From: Ampullaceana balthica
Lineage: Eukaryota > Mollusca > Gastropoda > Lymnaeidae
DNA length: 64,000 nt
Assembly: GCA_944989445.1 (NCBI GenBank)
Contig: CALYLW010000559.1
Coordinates: forward strand, 186,001 to 250,000
Reading direction: 5' to 3'
This document shows positions 1 to 12,435 of the stretch, in pieces. The stretch's first letter is position 1. Each line of letters starts with the position of its first letter. The position numbers were made by a program, and so were the translations under genes. The notes beneath the pieces are model-generated. The model made no database searches, had not been told where the DNA came from, and saw only the letters and a program-made list of their open reading frames with translations.

Positions 1-1714
1 TGATAGTGACAGTACATTGATAAATAACTGCAAACCGTAATACCTGTGCCTGTACAGTTGCCTTGCCTTGCCTTACAGTAGTCTGTGCATGATATGCTAT
101 GAAACTATGTAGACTGTAGAGTAGGCACTTTGGTAAAAAAATAAACTTTAAAAATATAAATAACCAATAGCATAGTTAAATAGAGCGTATTTTAAAGTAA
201 ATTTTAACACCAAACTATAATTTTAGGATTTATAGTTTAGCCGTCTAAATTAAGTACATTCATTGACATTATTGAATTAATTCATATTTATATCATTTTT
301 TAAGTTTAATTATGAAATATTTTAATGTTAATAGGCAAAATAATTGAATATTTTATAAACATCGGGGACTTCCGCCATTGAAAGGGGCGGTGTCACTTCC
401 ATATATAAAGAAGTGCACCTCGTTGAACATAACTAATGGCCGCAACGTCCTAGCCACATGAGAATTGGCACACATATACATCGATAGCTTGTGCAAATAT
501 AGTTTTAATATGAAAGACATATTCTTTGAATTTCTTCAAAAAAATTTTGGTCAAACATGGCCTATATTGACCTTAGAATTAGTTTTATTCGTTTCATTTG
601 TGTACTATTTGTCCGTTGAAGAAGGCTCTTTGCCGAAACGTTCGCTGTTGTGTTACGTCCTGTCAGGCCTACTAATACCCTGTTTTTATTTTATGCATTT
701 ACCTTTTTAAAAGCCTGATTGCAGTCTCACCCCCATTACTTGAATTACAATATACTGGTCGATTGAAAATATAAAGGAAAGCTAACAAAATGTAGGCTAA
801 TATGTCTACCAAAGCTTTAGACAGGAAAAGGAACTGAAATATGTTTCGAAATAACCTATTTATTAATAGTTTTACACCCTCCTCGGAAAAATTAAAAACT
901 TGGATCTCCTGCGCTGAATTTTTTTCCAGATAAAAAAAACATAGTAGTCTCCTCTGAAATACCGAAGTAAATGTACCTTAACTATGATATACCAATACTT
1001 AGCTGTTAGCCTACACTACTGACACTACACATCTTCATCTTGCTACAAATTTAGTGGAAAAGCTGAAGATGATATTTATTTGTTTTTTGTTTTGCCATTT
1101 TAAAAATAAGCAAGAGAACAAATGTACACATTCTTAAATTACAAATTTGAATAGTCTCACCATCTGACAATGGATAATAACCAACTAGGTCTAACATTTA
1201 AAAAAAAATGCTTCTGTAGCAGTCACTTGAGCTCAAAATCTGATTTTTAAAAAAAAGAACAAAACATTTCCCTTGCCATTCAAATAATTGAAAAAAAAGA
1301 AAAAATCTCTTTCTTCTCTTAAACTTTGTTCCAATTTGACAATCTTTCTGGAAAATCTGCAAGCGCTGTCTTGTGATAGCTCGGCAGGTAAAAATAATTT
1401 AACAAATAATAAAATTGAGGGTAAAAGGTATTTAACCTTAATAAGAGCTATAAGAAGTTTTCTGGATATTTTTTATTTATTTCATAAATAAACATTGATT
1501 TTAGGATTAGGCCTGGGGTTTGGAAATGAATATTGAAATAAGAGATATTTAGTCTTGGAAAGACTAGGTGGAACAATTAGCAACATTTTCAGCTGAAAGC
1601 AGCCAAGATAAAACAAGAAACAACCAGCTCATATTTGTGACACAATCCTTAGGCAGTATCCTTTGGATTAACTCAAATGGTACGGATAAATATAATTTTT
1701 TAAATTAATTTCAG
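1..1714. other. AT-rich upstream sequence or intron of ANAPC7; no exon recognised
   Basis: The missing ANAPC7 N-terminal exon should end in phase 0 and encode roughly the first 20-40 residues. I looked for such an exon before each plausible donor, including the GTAAAA at 1388, and saw no match. A small open frame at 465-710 has a hydrophobic C-terminal half but resembles nothing I know and has no splice or context support. The sequence is probably the first intron or the 5' flank; which one cannot be decided here. Confidence 0.4.
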
Positions 1715-1852
1715 CTCTGTGTTGTACTGTCTATGATTGATGGGAATGCTGGAGGGGACGTCGGGGAGATTCTTTCCCTGCCACAGAAATATCAAAGCCT
1801 CATCTACTATGGAGATGCGCTCTATCAGCTTGGGGAATATAAAAAAGCAGAG
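1715..1852 (+). CDS. ANAPC7: ANAPC7 visible exon 1
   Basis: The acceptor is TTTCAG and the donor GTAAAG; both ends are phase 0 (46 codons). It encodes LCVVLSMIDG through GEYKKAE, covering the PQKYQ..Y..ALY helix pair of the first TPR. The reading frame is open into the upstream intron but has no plausible start codon, so at least one exon precedes it. Confidence 0.92.
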
Positions 1853-4800
1853 GTAAAGAATGATAAGAAAAAAATCAGATAATATTAACTTAATTTATTG
1901 CCTTTTCTACACACCTGTATCAAATTTCAAATTATTTTAAAACAGAAGAGTTAATTTACTTTTAATTTACTTAACTTGGTTTATTTAAAGAGGAGATTCT
2001 ATTACAATTTAAATAAAGATAACCTTTTTTTTTAAAAATCATCAGAGTGTGTTCATGAGATGTCTTCAGATTAGAAAAACTCTCAATAAAAGCAAGATCA
2101 AAAGTGTTTCATCAACTGTAAGCTCAGCTAACGTTGTCTTTTTGTGTGTGTAAGGTCCATGTTAGAAAACCATTACTAATGAGTCTGTTTGGAACAGCAG
2201 GTTACACTTAAGATTTTTAGAAGATGAATTAAAATGCACCTACCAAAACAATGAATGGCATAATATGGTGGGTTAGAATTATTTATGATTATGCAAGAAG
2301 TTTGAAGTGTCGTTAACGTTACCGTAAAATTTTTCTAGGAGCTGACGTCTGAGGTTGACTTGAAATATAAAATGTATCAATGTTTGCATAAGTTGAAACT
2401 GAACGTTGAAGCCCTTAATATGGTAAGTATAAACTAAACCTTGCTTTGAGCTGTTGGAAATAAATCTTCTTGTAGAATAACCTTCGGGCATGCTGTAGGT
2501 TAATGCTAGAGAAGATGTAGATGAAGATTAGGATGTTAGAAGTGTAGTAGACTAATGCTTTTTTGATAAGGGTGGCCATATTTCTACTACTTTTCATATT
2601 GTTTGAGAGAATCAGGATCAATGGAATTTATTGTTCAAATATTTTCACTTTACTATTAAATTATTATTGTGATGTATTGTGTGTGTAAAAATAAATGTGA
2701 CCTGTTGGTGAGGGTATTTTTAATCCTGATTGATTTAATTAATATCTCTACTACTAGTTGCTAATAGTTCCGATAATAATTAAAACCATCAATGTCACTT
2801 AGCCAAGTCAGTTTGAAAAAAAATAGTAGAAATAATTTGTAGGCAATTACAAAAAAAAACACCAAACAAACTAAGATAAGTTGTTCAATAATTAAATGGG
2901 CTCACAATCTTTAGAGGTTACATGACAGGCAAAAAAATATGTAAGTGGGGCAGACCACAGAATAATATGTAAGTGGGGCAGACCACAGAATAATATGTAA
3001 GTGGGGCAGACCACAGAAAAATATGTAAGTGGGGCAGACCACAGAATAATATGTAAGTGGGGCAGACCACAGAATAATATGTAAGTGGGGCAGACCACAG
3101 AATAATATGTAAGTGGGGCAGACCACAGAAAAATATGTAAGTGGGGTAGACCCCAGAAAAAATATGTAAGTGGTGCAGACCCCAGAAAAAATATGTAAGT
3201 GGGGTAGACCCCAGAAAAAATATGTAAGTGGTGCAGACCCCAGAAAAAGTATGTAAGTGGGGTAGACCCCAGAAAAAGTTTGGAAATACTGTTTAAAATA
3301 TGATTGTCATGGTTTCTCTGTTTCAATCTTTTATTTGTTTGCGTCGTGTCATACTGTCAAATTCACCCAACCAAATTGCTCCACCCACAGCTGGAGAGCA
3401 TCAATACCAAGAAGAGGACGGCCCGTGTCAATCTCGCCCTGGCCAAGCTTTACTTGCATGATGGTCGAGACAGAGCGGCCATCACCTGTTACAAAGAACT
3501 GATTAGGTGCAGTGGTCAATAAAATAATAGGATTTTTTATATTTTTTTTGTATAGCTGCAAATTTTGTTTACAAATGTTAAAATCGGAAATCATTTAATG
3601 CACTCTTGATTAAAACTGAAAAAATTTTGGTGAAGTTTTAAAAAGAATTTTAAAAAACGTATTGTATTTTCAATTTCATCTCTTTCTTTTCCTTTAGAGA
3701 GCATCCGTTAGCATTAGCTGCCCTGACTTGCCTGCTAAGTCTGGGAATGAGGGGAGTAGACCTTATGTCTTATATCATGAACAGTATTCCACAGTCTTCC
3801 TGTGATTGGTGAGTCTTGCCTCATAGACCTACGCTTGTAAGTCAGTTGTGGGTGTGATTGATTTGGTTAAATGAGGTGTAATGGACCTCACATCATTTAT
3901 ATCATGAACAGTATTCCACAATTTTCCTGTGAGTCTTGCCTCATAGACCTACATCTGTGATTCATGAACCGTAGGGACCGTCCATAAAGTACGTCACGCT
4001 CCAGGGGGGGGCGGGTGTAAGAAAGTGTGACAGTTTATGACAGAGGGAGGGGGGTCTGGCCATGTGTGACGTCACAGTGTTTTATATTAAATTTTAATTA
4101 TTTTGTTAATAAAAAACAAAATTTTTGTTCGAAAGTGTGACATACTTTGGGGGGGGGTCCAAGATTCGTGACAGGGGAGAGGGGGGTTAAAAATGATCAA
4201 AAATAGCGTGACATACTTTATGGACGGCCCCTTATATATCATCCTATTATTTGGGCATGTTGTGTAAAGGGTAAATCAAGTATGTTTTGGTTTATTGCTG
4301 AATAAGAAGACCAGAAGACCAATCACCAGTTAAAGTGATGGCTGTATGAATAAAACATACATTACATATTCAGTTGGCTGATATCAAACAAATTTTAATT
4401 TAATTTCAAATTGCTTTAAGTGAGATACATAATTCTGCGTTCAATTTTTCCAGTTCAGCATCATTTTATAAATTAAATTATTTCTATGAGACCCTGATAG
4501 ATAAAAATTACAGATTGTCCCCTCTGGTGTTAGGTTTGCATAGTGGGTACAAGAGGTTTAGGCTAAAATTTATTGTCGTAACTTCAGGTTAAACAGTTGG
4601 GTCAAAGCTCACGCTAGGATGGCGTCCAAAGAATACAGTAGTGCAATAACAAACTTCAGGGCCATGGAGCCAAAGGTAAGTCAGTTCTAAAATCTTGTCA
4701 GCATAATTTATTGAGTTAATATTACAGTCAGTTCTAAAATCTTGTCAGCATAATTTATTGAGTTAATATTACAGTCAGTTTTACCATCTTGTCAGCGTCA

Positions 4801-7800
4801 TTCATTCAGTTAATGTTACAGTCAGTTCTACCATCTTGTCAGCGTCATTCATTCAGTTAATGTTACAGTCAGTTTTACTATCTTGTCAGCATCATTCATT
4901 CAGTTAATGTTACAGTCAGTTTTACTATCTTGTCAGCATCATTCATTCAGTTAATGTTACAGTCAGTTTTACCATCTTGTCAGCATCATTCATTCAGTTA
5001 ATGTTACAGTCAGTTCTACCATCTTGTCAGCATCATTCATTCAGTTAATGTTACAGTCAGTTTTACTATCTTGTCAGCATCATTTATTCAGTTAATGTTA
5101 CAGTCAGTTTTACCATCTTGTCAGCATCATTCATTCAGTTAATGTTACAGTCAGTTTTACCATCTTGTCAGCATCATTCATTCAGTTAATGTTACAGTCA
5201 GTTTTACCATCTTGTCAGCATCATTTATTCAGTTAATGTTACAGTCAGTTTTACCATCTTGTCAGCATCATTCATTCAGTTAATGTTACAGTCAGTTCTA
5301 CCATCTTGTCAGCATCATTCATTCAGTTAATGTTACAGCAGTCAGTTTTACTATCTTGTCAGCATCATTCATTCAGTTAATGTTACAGTCAGTTTTACCA
5401 TCTTGTCAGCATCATTTATTCAGTTAATGTTACAGTCAGTTTTACCATCTTGTCAGCATCATTCATTCAGTTAATGTTACAGTCAGTTCTACCATCTTGT
5501 CAGCATCATTCATTCAGTTAATGTTACAGTCAGTTTTACTATCTTGTCAGCATCATTCATTCAGTTAATGTTACAGTCAGTTTTACCATCTTGTCAGCAT
5601 CATTCATTCAGTTAATGTTACAGTCAGTTCTACCATCTTGTCAGCATCATTCATTCAGTTAATGTTACAGTCAGTTCTACCATCTTGTCAGCATCATTCA
5701 TTCAGTTAATGTTACAGTCAGTTTTACTATCTTGTCAGCATCATTCATTCAGTTAATGTTACAGTTTTTTAAAAAAGGTATAGATTTTCAAATCAGTTTT
5801 GATGAACTTGAAAATGTTAATTAGTTTTAGTTAGTAAAAAAAAATCTTTGAAATAATGTGTAAATAACACTAAGGAATTTTTTCTTACTCATTTACAAAA
5901 TGAAAAAAAATTATGAAGACATTTTGTCGTGTTGAATCCAACTCAAAATTGTAATGTTTGACTTAACATTACTGCCTGTTATTATCTGTTATTTTTTTTA
6001 GCACGGGTTAAAAGACAATGTTCTGGTGCTGAGCTACTTGGGAGAGGCCTGCTTCCATGGAGGTCACTACACACAGGCCATAGCACAGTTTAGACGGGTC
6101 AGTATGCTCTACAACAGTGCTTCTCAAAGTGGTGGTCCACAGACCGGTGCCGGTCCGTGGGCCATTCGCTGCAGGAAGTTATCAAGAAAGGACATAAAAA
6201 TATACTTATAATCCTCCATTTGCTACCAATAATACTAACCCTATAGAGTTTGTCATTTTTTTGACAATACGCTAATAAATGAAAGAAATAAAAGGAAATG
6301 AAATACATTTCGCTACGATGTAAGCACAGGGAAAATAGTGCACCGGCCCCTGGTGCAATGGAAAAAATTCCTGCTGGTCCGCCATACTAAAAAGTTTGAG
6401 AAGCACTGCTCTACTAGACTTATTTTATCTTATACTTATATCTTTGTCATCACTACACACAAGCCATAACACAGTTTAGGCGGGTCAGTGTGCTCTACTA
6501 CAGTGCTTCTCAAGCTTTGTAGTATGACGGACCGGCAGGAATTTTTCCATAGCCCCAGGGACCGGTGCACTATTTTCCCTATACTGATGTGGTAGCGAAA
6601 TGTAATTTATTTTATTTTATGTGTTTCATTTTACGTGCTTATTGCCAAAAATTGATACACTCTTTTGGGTTAGTATTAATGGTTGCTATTGGAAGACTAT
6701 AAATACAGTCGAACCCACTTAACTCGAGCTCGGTTAACTCGCCCAGCCCATTATGTCGACGTTTTTTATGGGAACCGCCAAATTCTCTCTTTGTCTTAGC
6801 ATTTTCTCGTCGTTTAGTTCGATTTTTTTAAGTCGCCGAAACCTCATAACACGAGCACAAAAAAGGGTCAAATTTGCTACTTAACGTTGGTTATCTTGAT
6901 CCCCATGACCAATCGCCAGCTTTTGAAAATGTTAGCTATGATTTTTTTATAACCAAGGGAAGGGACCAATTTTCTGCCTCACCAGGGTCTGCTGGTGGTG
7001 TCACAGCCCGCTTGCTCTGCGCTGTTACTTCTGGTACTATGCTTCCATAACTAAGCGAATACATTTTTTTTTAAAAAATCGGTCACAAGCGAACTCCACA
7101 AACAGTTATGACGTGTATTTTTATATTTATAGACCAGAATATTATTATTATTAAGAAAACGCTTTGATTTTGATGTCACATTCGCTCGCGTGTTGGCTCT
7201 GGTATTCTGCCGTAACACAACAAAAAATTAACTCCGGGTAATAAGCTAATATACCGACTAAGTCCTGATAAAACGGAGTAAACAGTCATAATAAGATGGA
7301 ATTTATTTAAATAACATATTATGTTTCACTCGTCAACTTGCCAGAATTATTGAATTTCGCCGCGCAGACGACGATCCACCCTTGGGGTTGAGCTACAACG
7401 GTCATTTACCAAGGCATGCTCTGACTCAGTTTAAAAAGAAAAATGTTCCTTCCTCCAGCCCACTGTAGATGTATAACAGTGGGGGAGGGGAGGGAAGGTG
7501 TCTCTTCTCGCGGTCTTGTATTGGTATGTCAAAACAAGAGGCTTCCTTTTATATAAACATCAAAGACCTTTCAAGCCTTCTAGCCTCCCCCACCCCACCA
7601 CCCTCATTATCCCTAACTAGAAAACTCCGTAACTTGTCCCCCCCGTCCCTTTGAGTTCATTTAGAGCGGTCCTTGTAGTAATAGCCGTGACCTTTGACCG
7701 TGGTTCTCATGAAGCCCTCATACAGTGCCTCGACAACTAAGCAAATTAAAATAAAAAATAAAAAAAGCATTCCTTAGCCATAGACGAAGTAGACTAAAAG

Positions 7801-10800
7801 TGATGACGTGTATATTATTTAGATACCGGAATAGGGAGAAAGCGATTTGAAGTCACCGTCGCTCAACACAACAAAAACGAACTCCGGGGTAAAAAGCTAT
7901 TACGGGCTTATTGAAGTTGCAGCTGAATAAATTATTTAAATTCCGAAGACTTAAAACCTAAATAAATAAGCGTAAACATTTTTAAAGATGAGTGTAAGCG
8001 GTCTTTCGATAGTCGTAACTACGGTAAACACTAGTCCTAGCGTAATAGTAGTCAATTATTAACAAATATATTTATTTGAATATTGATTGTTTTCCTTGGT
8101 CCTTATACAAATAAATGCCTTGGTATTTATTAGTAATAAACTTACACTAAGATTATGACTTTAATTATAATTACATCATTAGTATTAGTAGTAAATAGCA
8201 TGAAATAATAAAGTTCAAGGACGAACGAGCAAATGAACTAGAACTAACTAGAGCCTCAGTCAGAGCCGAGTCACTCTATCATTTACATAAATCATACTCA
8301 CAAGGACGTTCCATTTCGCATAATATAATATATCACATAATTTAACATTATATTGATATTTTGTATATTCCGATACGATTCTGATTAATCGTCCCATCAA
8401 TAATTAACGCACAACATGTATATAAAGAAATTTAAGCGCATGTTAATATTTTGCAGCCATATTGGTTTTTGTTTTAACTCGATCATCGGTTATCTCGATG
8501 CCATTTTACATACCCCAACGCCGTCGACTTAACCGTGTTCAACTGTACATGTTTTTGTCCTTTCTTTATAACTTCTGCGGACCGGCAGCTGATTGGCCCA
8601 CGGACCGGCACCGGTCCGCGGACCACCACTTTGAGAAGCACTGCTCTACTAGACTTATTTTATCTTATATCTTTGTCATCACTACACACAAGCCATAACA
8701 CAGTTTAGACGGGTCAGTGTGCTATAATAATCTTATTTCATCTTATATCTTTGTCATCACTACACACAAGCCATAACACAGTTTAGATGGGTTAGTGTGC
8801 TATAATAATCTTATTTCATCTTATATCTTTGTCATCACTACACACAAGCCATAACACAGTTTAGACGGGTCAGTGTGCTCTACTAGTCTTATTTTATCAT
8901 CACTACACACAAGCCATAACACAGTTTAGACGGGTCAGTGTGTACTAATATTTCATCCCATTCCTTACAGACACTCCTTTTATACAGAAAATGTATTGTG
9001 TCTTAAGCTTATCCATGGTTTATGTGTAGTCTTGCATTTTTATTAGAGTTTAGAATGTTGATAGTGTGTTGGTATTGGGTGTTGGGCCGAACATTTCGAA
9101 AGCGTCCTAAATCGCCCTTCGACAATCAACGAAGAAGCCATTAATCGTCTTCCCCAAGTGCCCACAAACAAAGCACTGGATGACCCCCCAACCTTGCTCG
9201 AGACCCAGAAAGCAATTTATCTTCTCTCCAGTGGCAAAGCACCTGGTTCTGACGCCATACCAGCTGAGGTCTACAAGGAGGGAGGAACAGCCCTGACTGA
9301 AAGGCTCCACCATCTATTTCTCTTGGTGTGGCAGCAAGAGACGATCCCGCAGGACTTCAAAGATGCCTCCATCATACATCTTTATAAACAAAAAGGAAGT
9401 AGACAGGCTTGTGACAACCACAGAGGCATATCCCTGCTATCTATCGCAGGAAAGATCCTTGCCAGAATCCTGCTCAACCGCCTCACGGTCCACCTTAACC
9501 AAGGACTCCTGCCTGAAAGTCAGTGTGGCTTCCAAAAAGAGCGAGGGACCATCGACATGGTGTTCGCTGCCAGGCAGCTGCAAGAGAAATGTCAGGAGCA
9601 GAACTTCAACCTGTTCTCCACCTATGTCGACCTGACCAAGGCTTTTGACACCGTTGGCAGAGAGGGTCTGTGGAAGATAATGGCCAAGTACGGTTGCCCA
9701 TGGAAATTCATCGTCTTGGTGAGACAATTCCACGAGGGCATGCAGGCCAGAGTCCAGGACAGCGGAGAGTTTTCTGATCCTTTCACAGTCACAAACGGGG
9801 TCAAGCAGGGCTGCGTCCTGGCACCAACACTGTTTAGCCTCATGTTTTCCGCCATGCTGACAGAGGCCTTCAGAGACGAGGGTGTTGGTGTTAACCTGAG
9901 GTACCGCACAGATGGCAAACTGTTCAACCTTCGGAGGCTCCATGCAAAAACCAAGGTTATGACAGACATCATCAGAGACCTGCTGTTTGCTGATGACTGT
10001 GCCCTCAATGCTGCCTCAGAAGCCGACATGCAACGCAGCGTTAACTTGTTCTCCAGCGCCTGCACAAACTTTGGTCTGACGATCAACACCAAGAAGACTG
10101 AAGTCCTCCATCAGCCTGGAAGCCCCTACGTTGAGCCCAGCATCACTGTCAACGGCCAGAGACTCAACACAGTTCAACGGTTCTCATACCTAGGCAGCAC
10201 ACTGTCGCAAAATGTCACCATCGATGACGAAGTGAGTGTCAGAATTGCCAGAGCCAGCTCCACTTTTGGCAGGTTGTACCCAAATGTCTGGAACAGAAGA
10301 GGCATTACCATCCAGACCAAGCTGAAAGTGTACAGGGCGGTGGTGCTCCCCACACTGCTATATGCGTGTGAAACATGGACTGTGTATCAGCGCCATGCTA
10401 GGAAGCTTAACCACTTTCATTCAACAAGCCTCAGGAAGATCCTCTGCATAAAGTGGCAGGATAAAATACCAGACACAGTGATACTGACCAAGGCAGGTCT
10501 CCCCAGCATATTCACACTCCTGATGCAGTCCCAGCTTCGTTGGGCAGGGCACGTGGTCCGAATGCCAGACGAGAGACTGCCAAAGAGACTCTTCTATGGC
10601 GAGCTCCAGCATGGCCAGCGGTCCCACGGTGGGCAAAAGAAACGCTACAAAGACACACTGAAAGTCTCACTGAAAGCGTTTGCCATAAACCCAGACACGT
10701 GGGAACTTGCTGCAATGGACCGTTCCACCTGGCGTTCTTCCATCCACGAAGGTGCCAGGTCATGCGAGGCAAACAGGATCACCTCCGCAGAAAAGAAGAG

Positions 10801-12397
10801 GCAAGCCCGAAAGGCCCGTGCTGTCAACCCTCCTGGAGATGTCCCACTTGTCCCTTGTCCCTTCTGTTCCCGAACCTTCCGTGCTAGGATCGGCCTCATC
10901 AGCCATCTGCGCACGCACAAACAAAGCCAGTCCCAGCAACCCTCGGATGACTAGAGTGGTCATCGACGGACGAACATTCCTGGTTTGTTCCATGCCTGAA
11001 TGCCAGACAGACAGAAGGGGGATTTGTATGTATTTGTTATCCCTGTTGTATCTGACTGTTGTATTAGATTGCTGTTGCAGTATATTTCCCAGTTAGAATT
11101 TAATGGCCCCTTTATTATTACTACTAGTTTAATGTCACTACTGTTAGAGATGTCTGTGAATGAGTAGAGATGTCTATGAGCGAGAATCTTCTCTCAGCCG
11201 TGTTACATGCATGTAAGAGCCAAAATCCCATGTGTTTCATTCCCTCATTTCAGGTTCACACCCTCGATCCGTTGTACTTGAAGAACATGGACATCTACGC
11301 CTACTTGTTGTCCAAAGAGAAGAAGACAGAAGATTTACATTTGTAAGTCCTATAACCACCTTTATCAGTTTACTGGAGTGTTATTGTTTCTGTCGTGATC
11401 ATAGTGCCTCCCTCATATTTTGTACAGCAAGTTGTATTAAAATTTTTTTTGACCTACCCCAAGACAGCAGTATCAGCTAAATAGTGCATTTGGAAAAAAA
11501 AACATTTATAATTTTGTTTTATAATAGAGGTAATTAAGCTACTGTTTGTTCATGTCTGACAAAATACCTTTTTTTAAAAACTTTGTCTAGGTTGGCCCAA
11601 AGTTTGATGTCAGTCTCTGAACAGGCGGTGGAGCCCTGGGTTGCCATGGGTTACAGCTCTCTGGCACTGCATCCCTCGAGTGCCAACAAGAACAAGACCA
11701 TCAGGGCCATCTACTGCGCTCAGAAGGTAACTGTCCCTATGTGGGGCACTGGGGTCGAGTGGCTGGCGTACCGATGGTCACGGGTTTGAATCTCCGCGAA
11801 GGCAGGGATTTATTCCCGGCCAGCCAAGGGTGTCCATGACTCCACCCAGCTCCGAATGGGTACCTGACACTAGTTGGGGAAAACAAAGGCCACTGGAACC
11901 CTCATAGCCATGGTCTGTGAACGCTGCGTCACTTGCCAACTGACCGGCATGGTCTGTGGAAACAATCTTCTGTCTAGAAGGAGCGTCTGCATAGATAAAA
12001 CAAGACAAAACTGTTAACCAATGGTGGGGGCTGTACTCACTTCGCAGGTGTGGTCATGTGTGTTTGGGGGGGGGGATAAACCCATGTGAGGGGCTTGGGC
12101 TTAACTGATGTCTAATATCTTTATATGGGATCCAGAGCAAGTGTGTGATTTATTAACCCATAAAACTGCTAAATGTAAATATGTGGTGGTGACAACCCTT
12201 GATAAAAAAACCAAACCTAATCTATATCAATTCAACAAACCTAATCTATATCAATTCAACAAACCTAATCTATATCAATTCAACAAACCTAATCTATATC
12301 AATTCAACAAACCTAATCTATATCAATTCAACAAACCTAATCTATATCAATTCAAATCCCAAGTTAATAACAATGCATCTATGAAACTTATATAAGG

Positions 12398-12435
<38 letters not shown>

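Noticed and set aside
465..710. 81-codon frame with hydrophobic C-terminal half as a possible gene or first ANAPC7 exon
   Set aside because: It has no donor in the required phase, no similarity to the APC7 N-terminus and no other support.
2892..3326. Long minus-strand open frame of Cys/His/Pro-rich repeats
   Set aside because: It exists only because the 28-29 bp tandem array lacks stops in that frame; no start context or homology, and it lies in an ANAPC7 intron.
9437..10092. Minus-strand frames opposite the reverse transcriptase
   Set aside because: They are shadows of the coding strand with no recognisable content.
9158..10954. A complete 598-residue host gene
   Set aside because: The frame begins with GTG in the middle of a LINE reading frame that continues upstream to about 9065; it is a truncated retrotransposon.
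11735..11820. Functional tRNA gene
   Set aside because: Box motifs are present but the cloverleaf is not convincing and similar tails recur elsewhere; a SINE explains it better.
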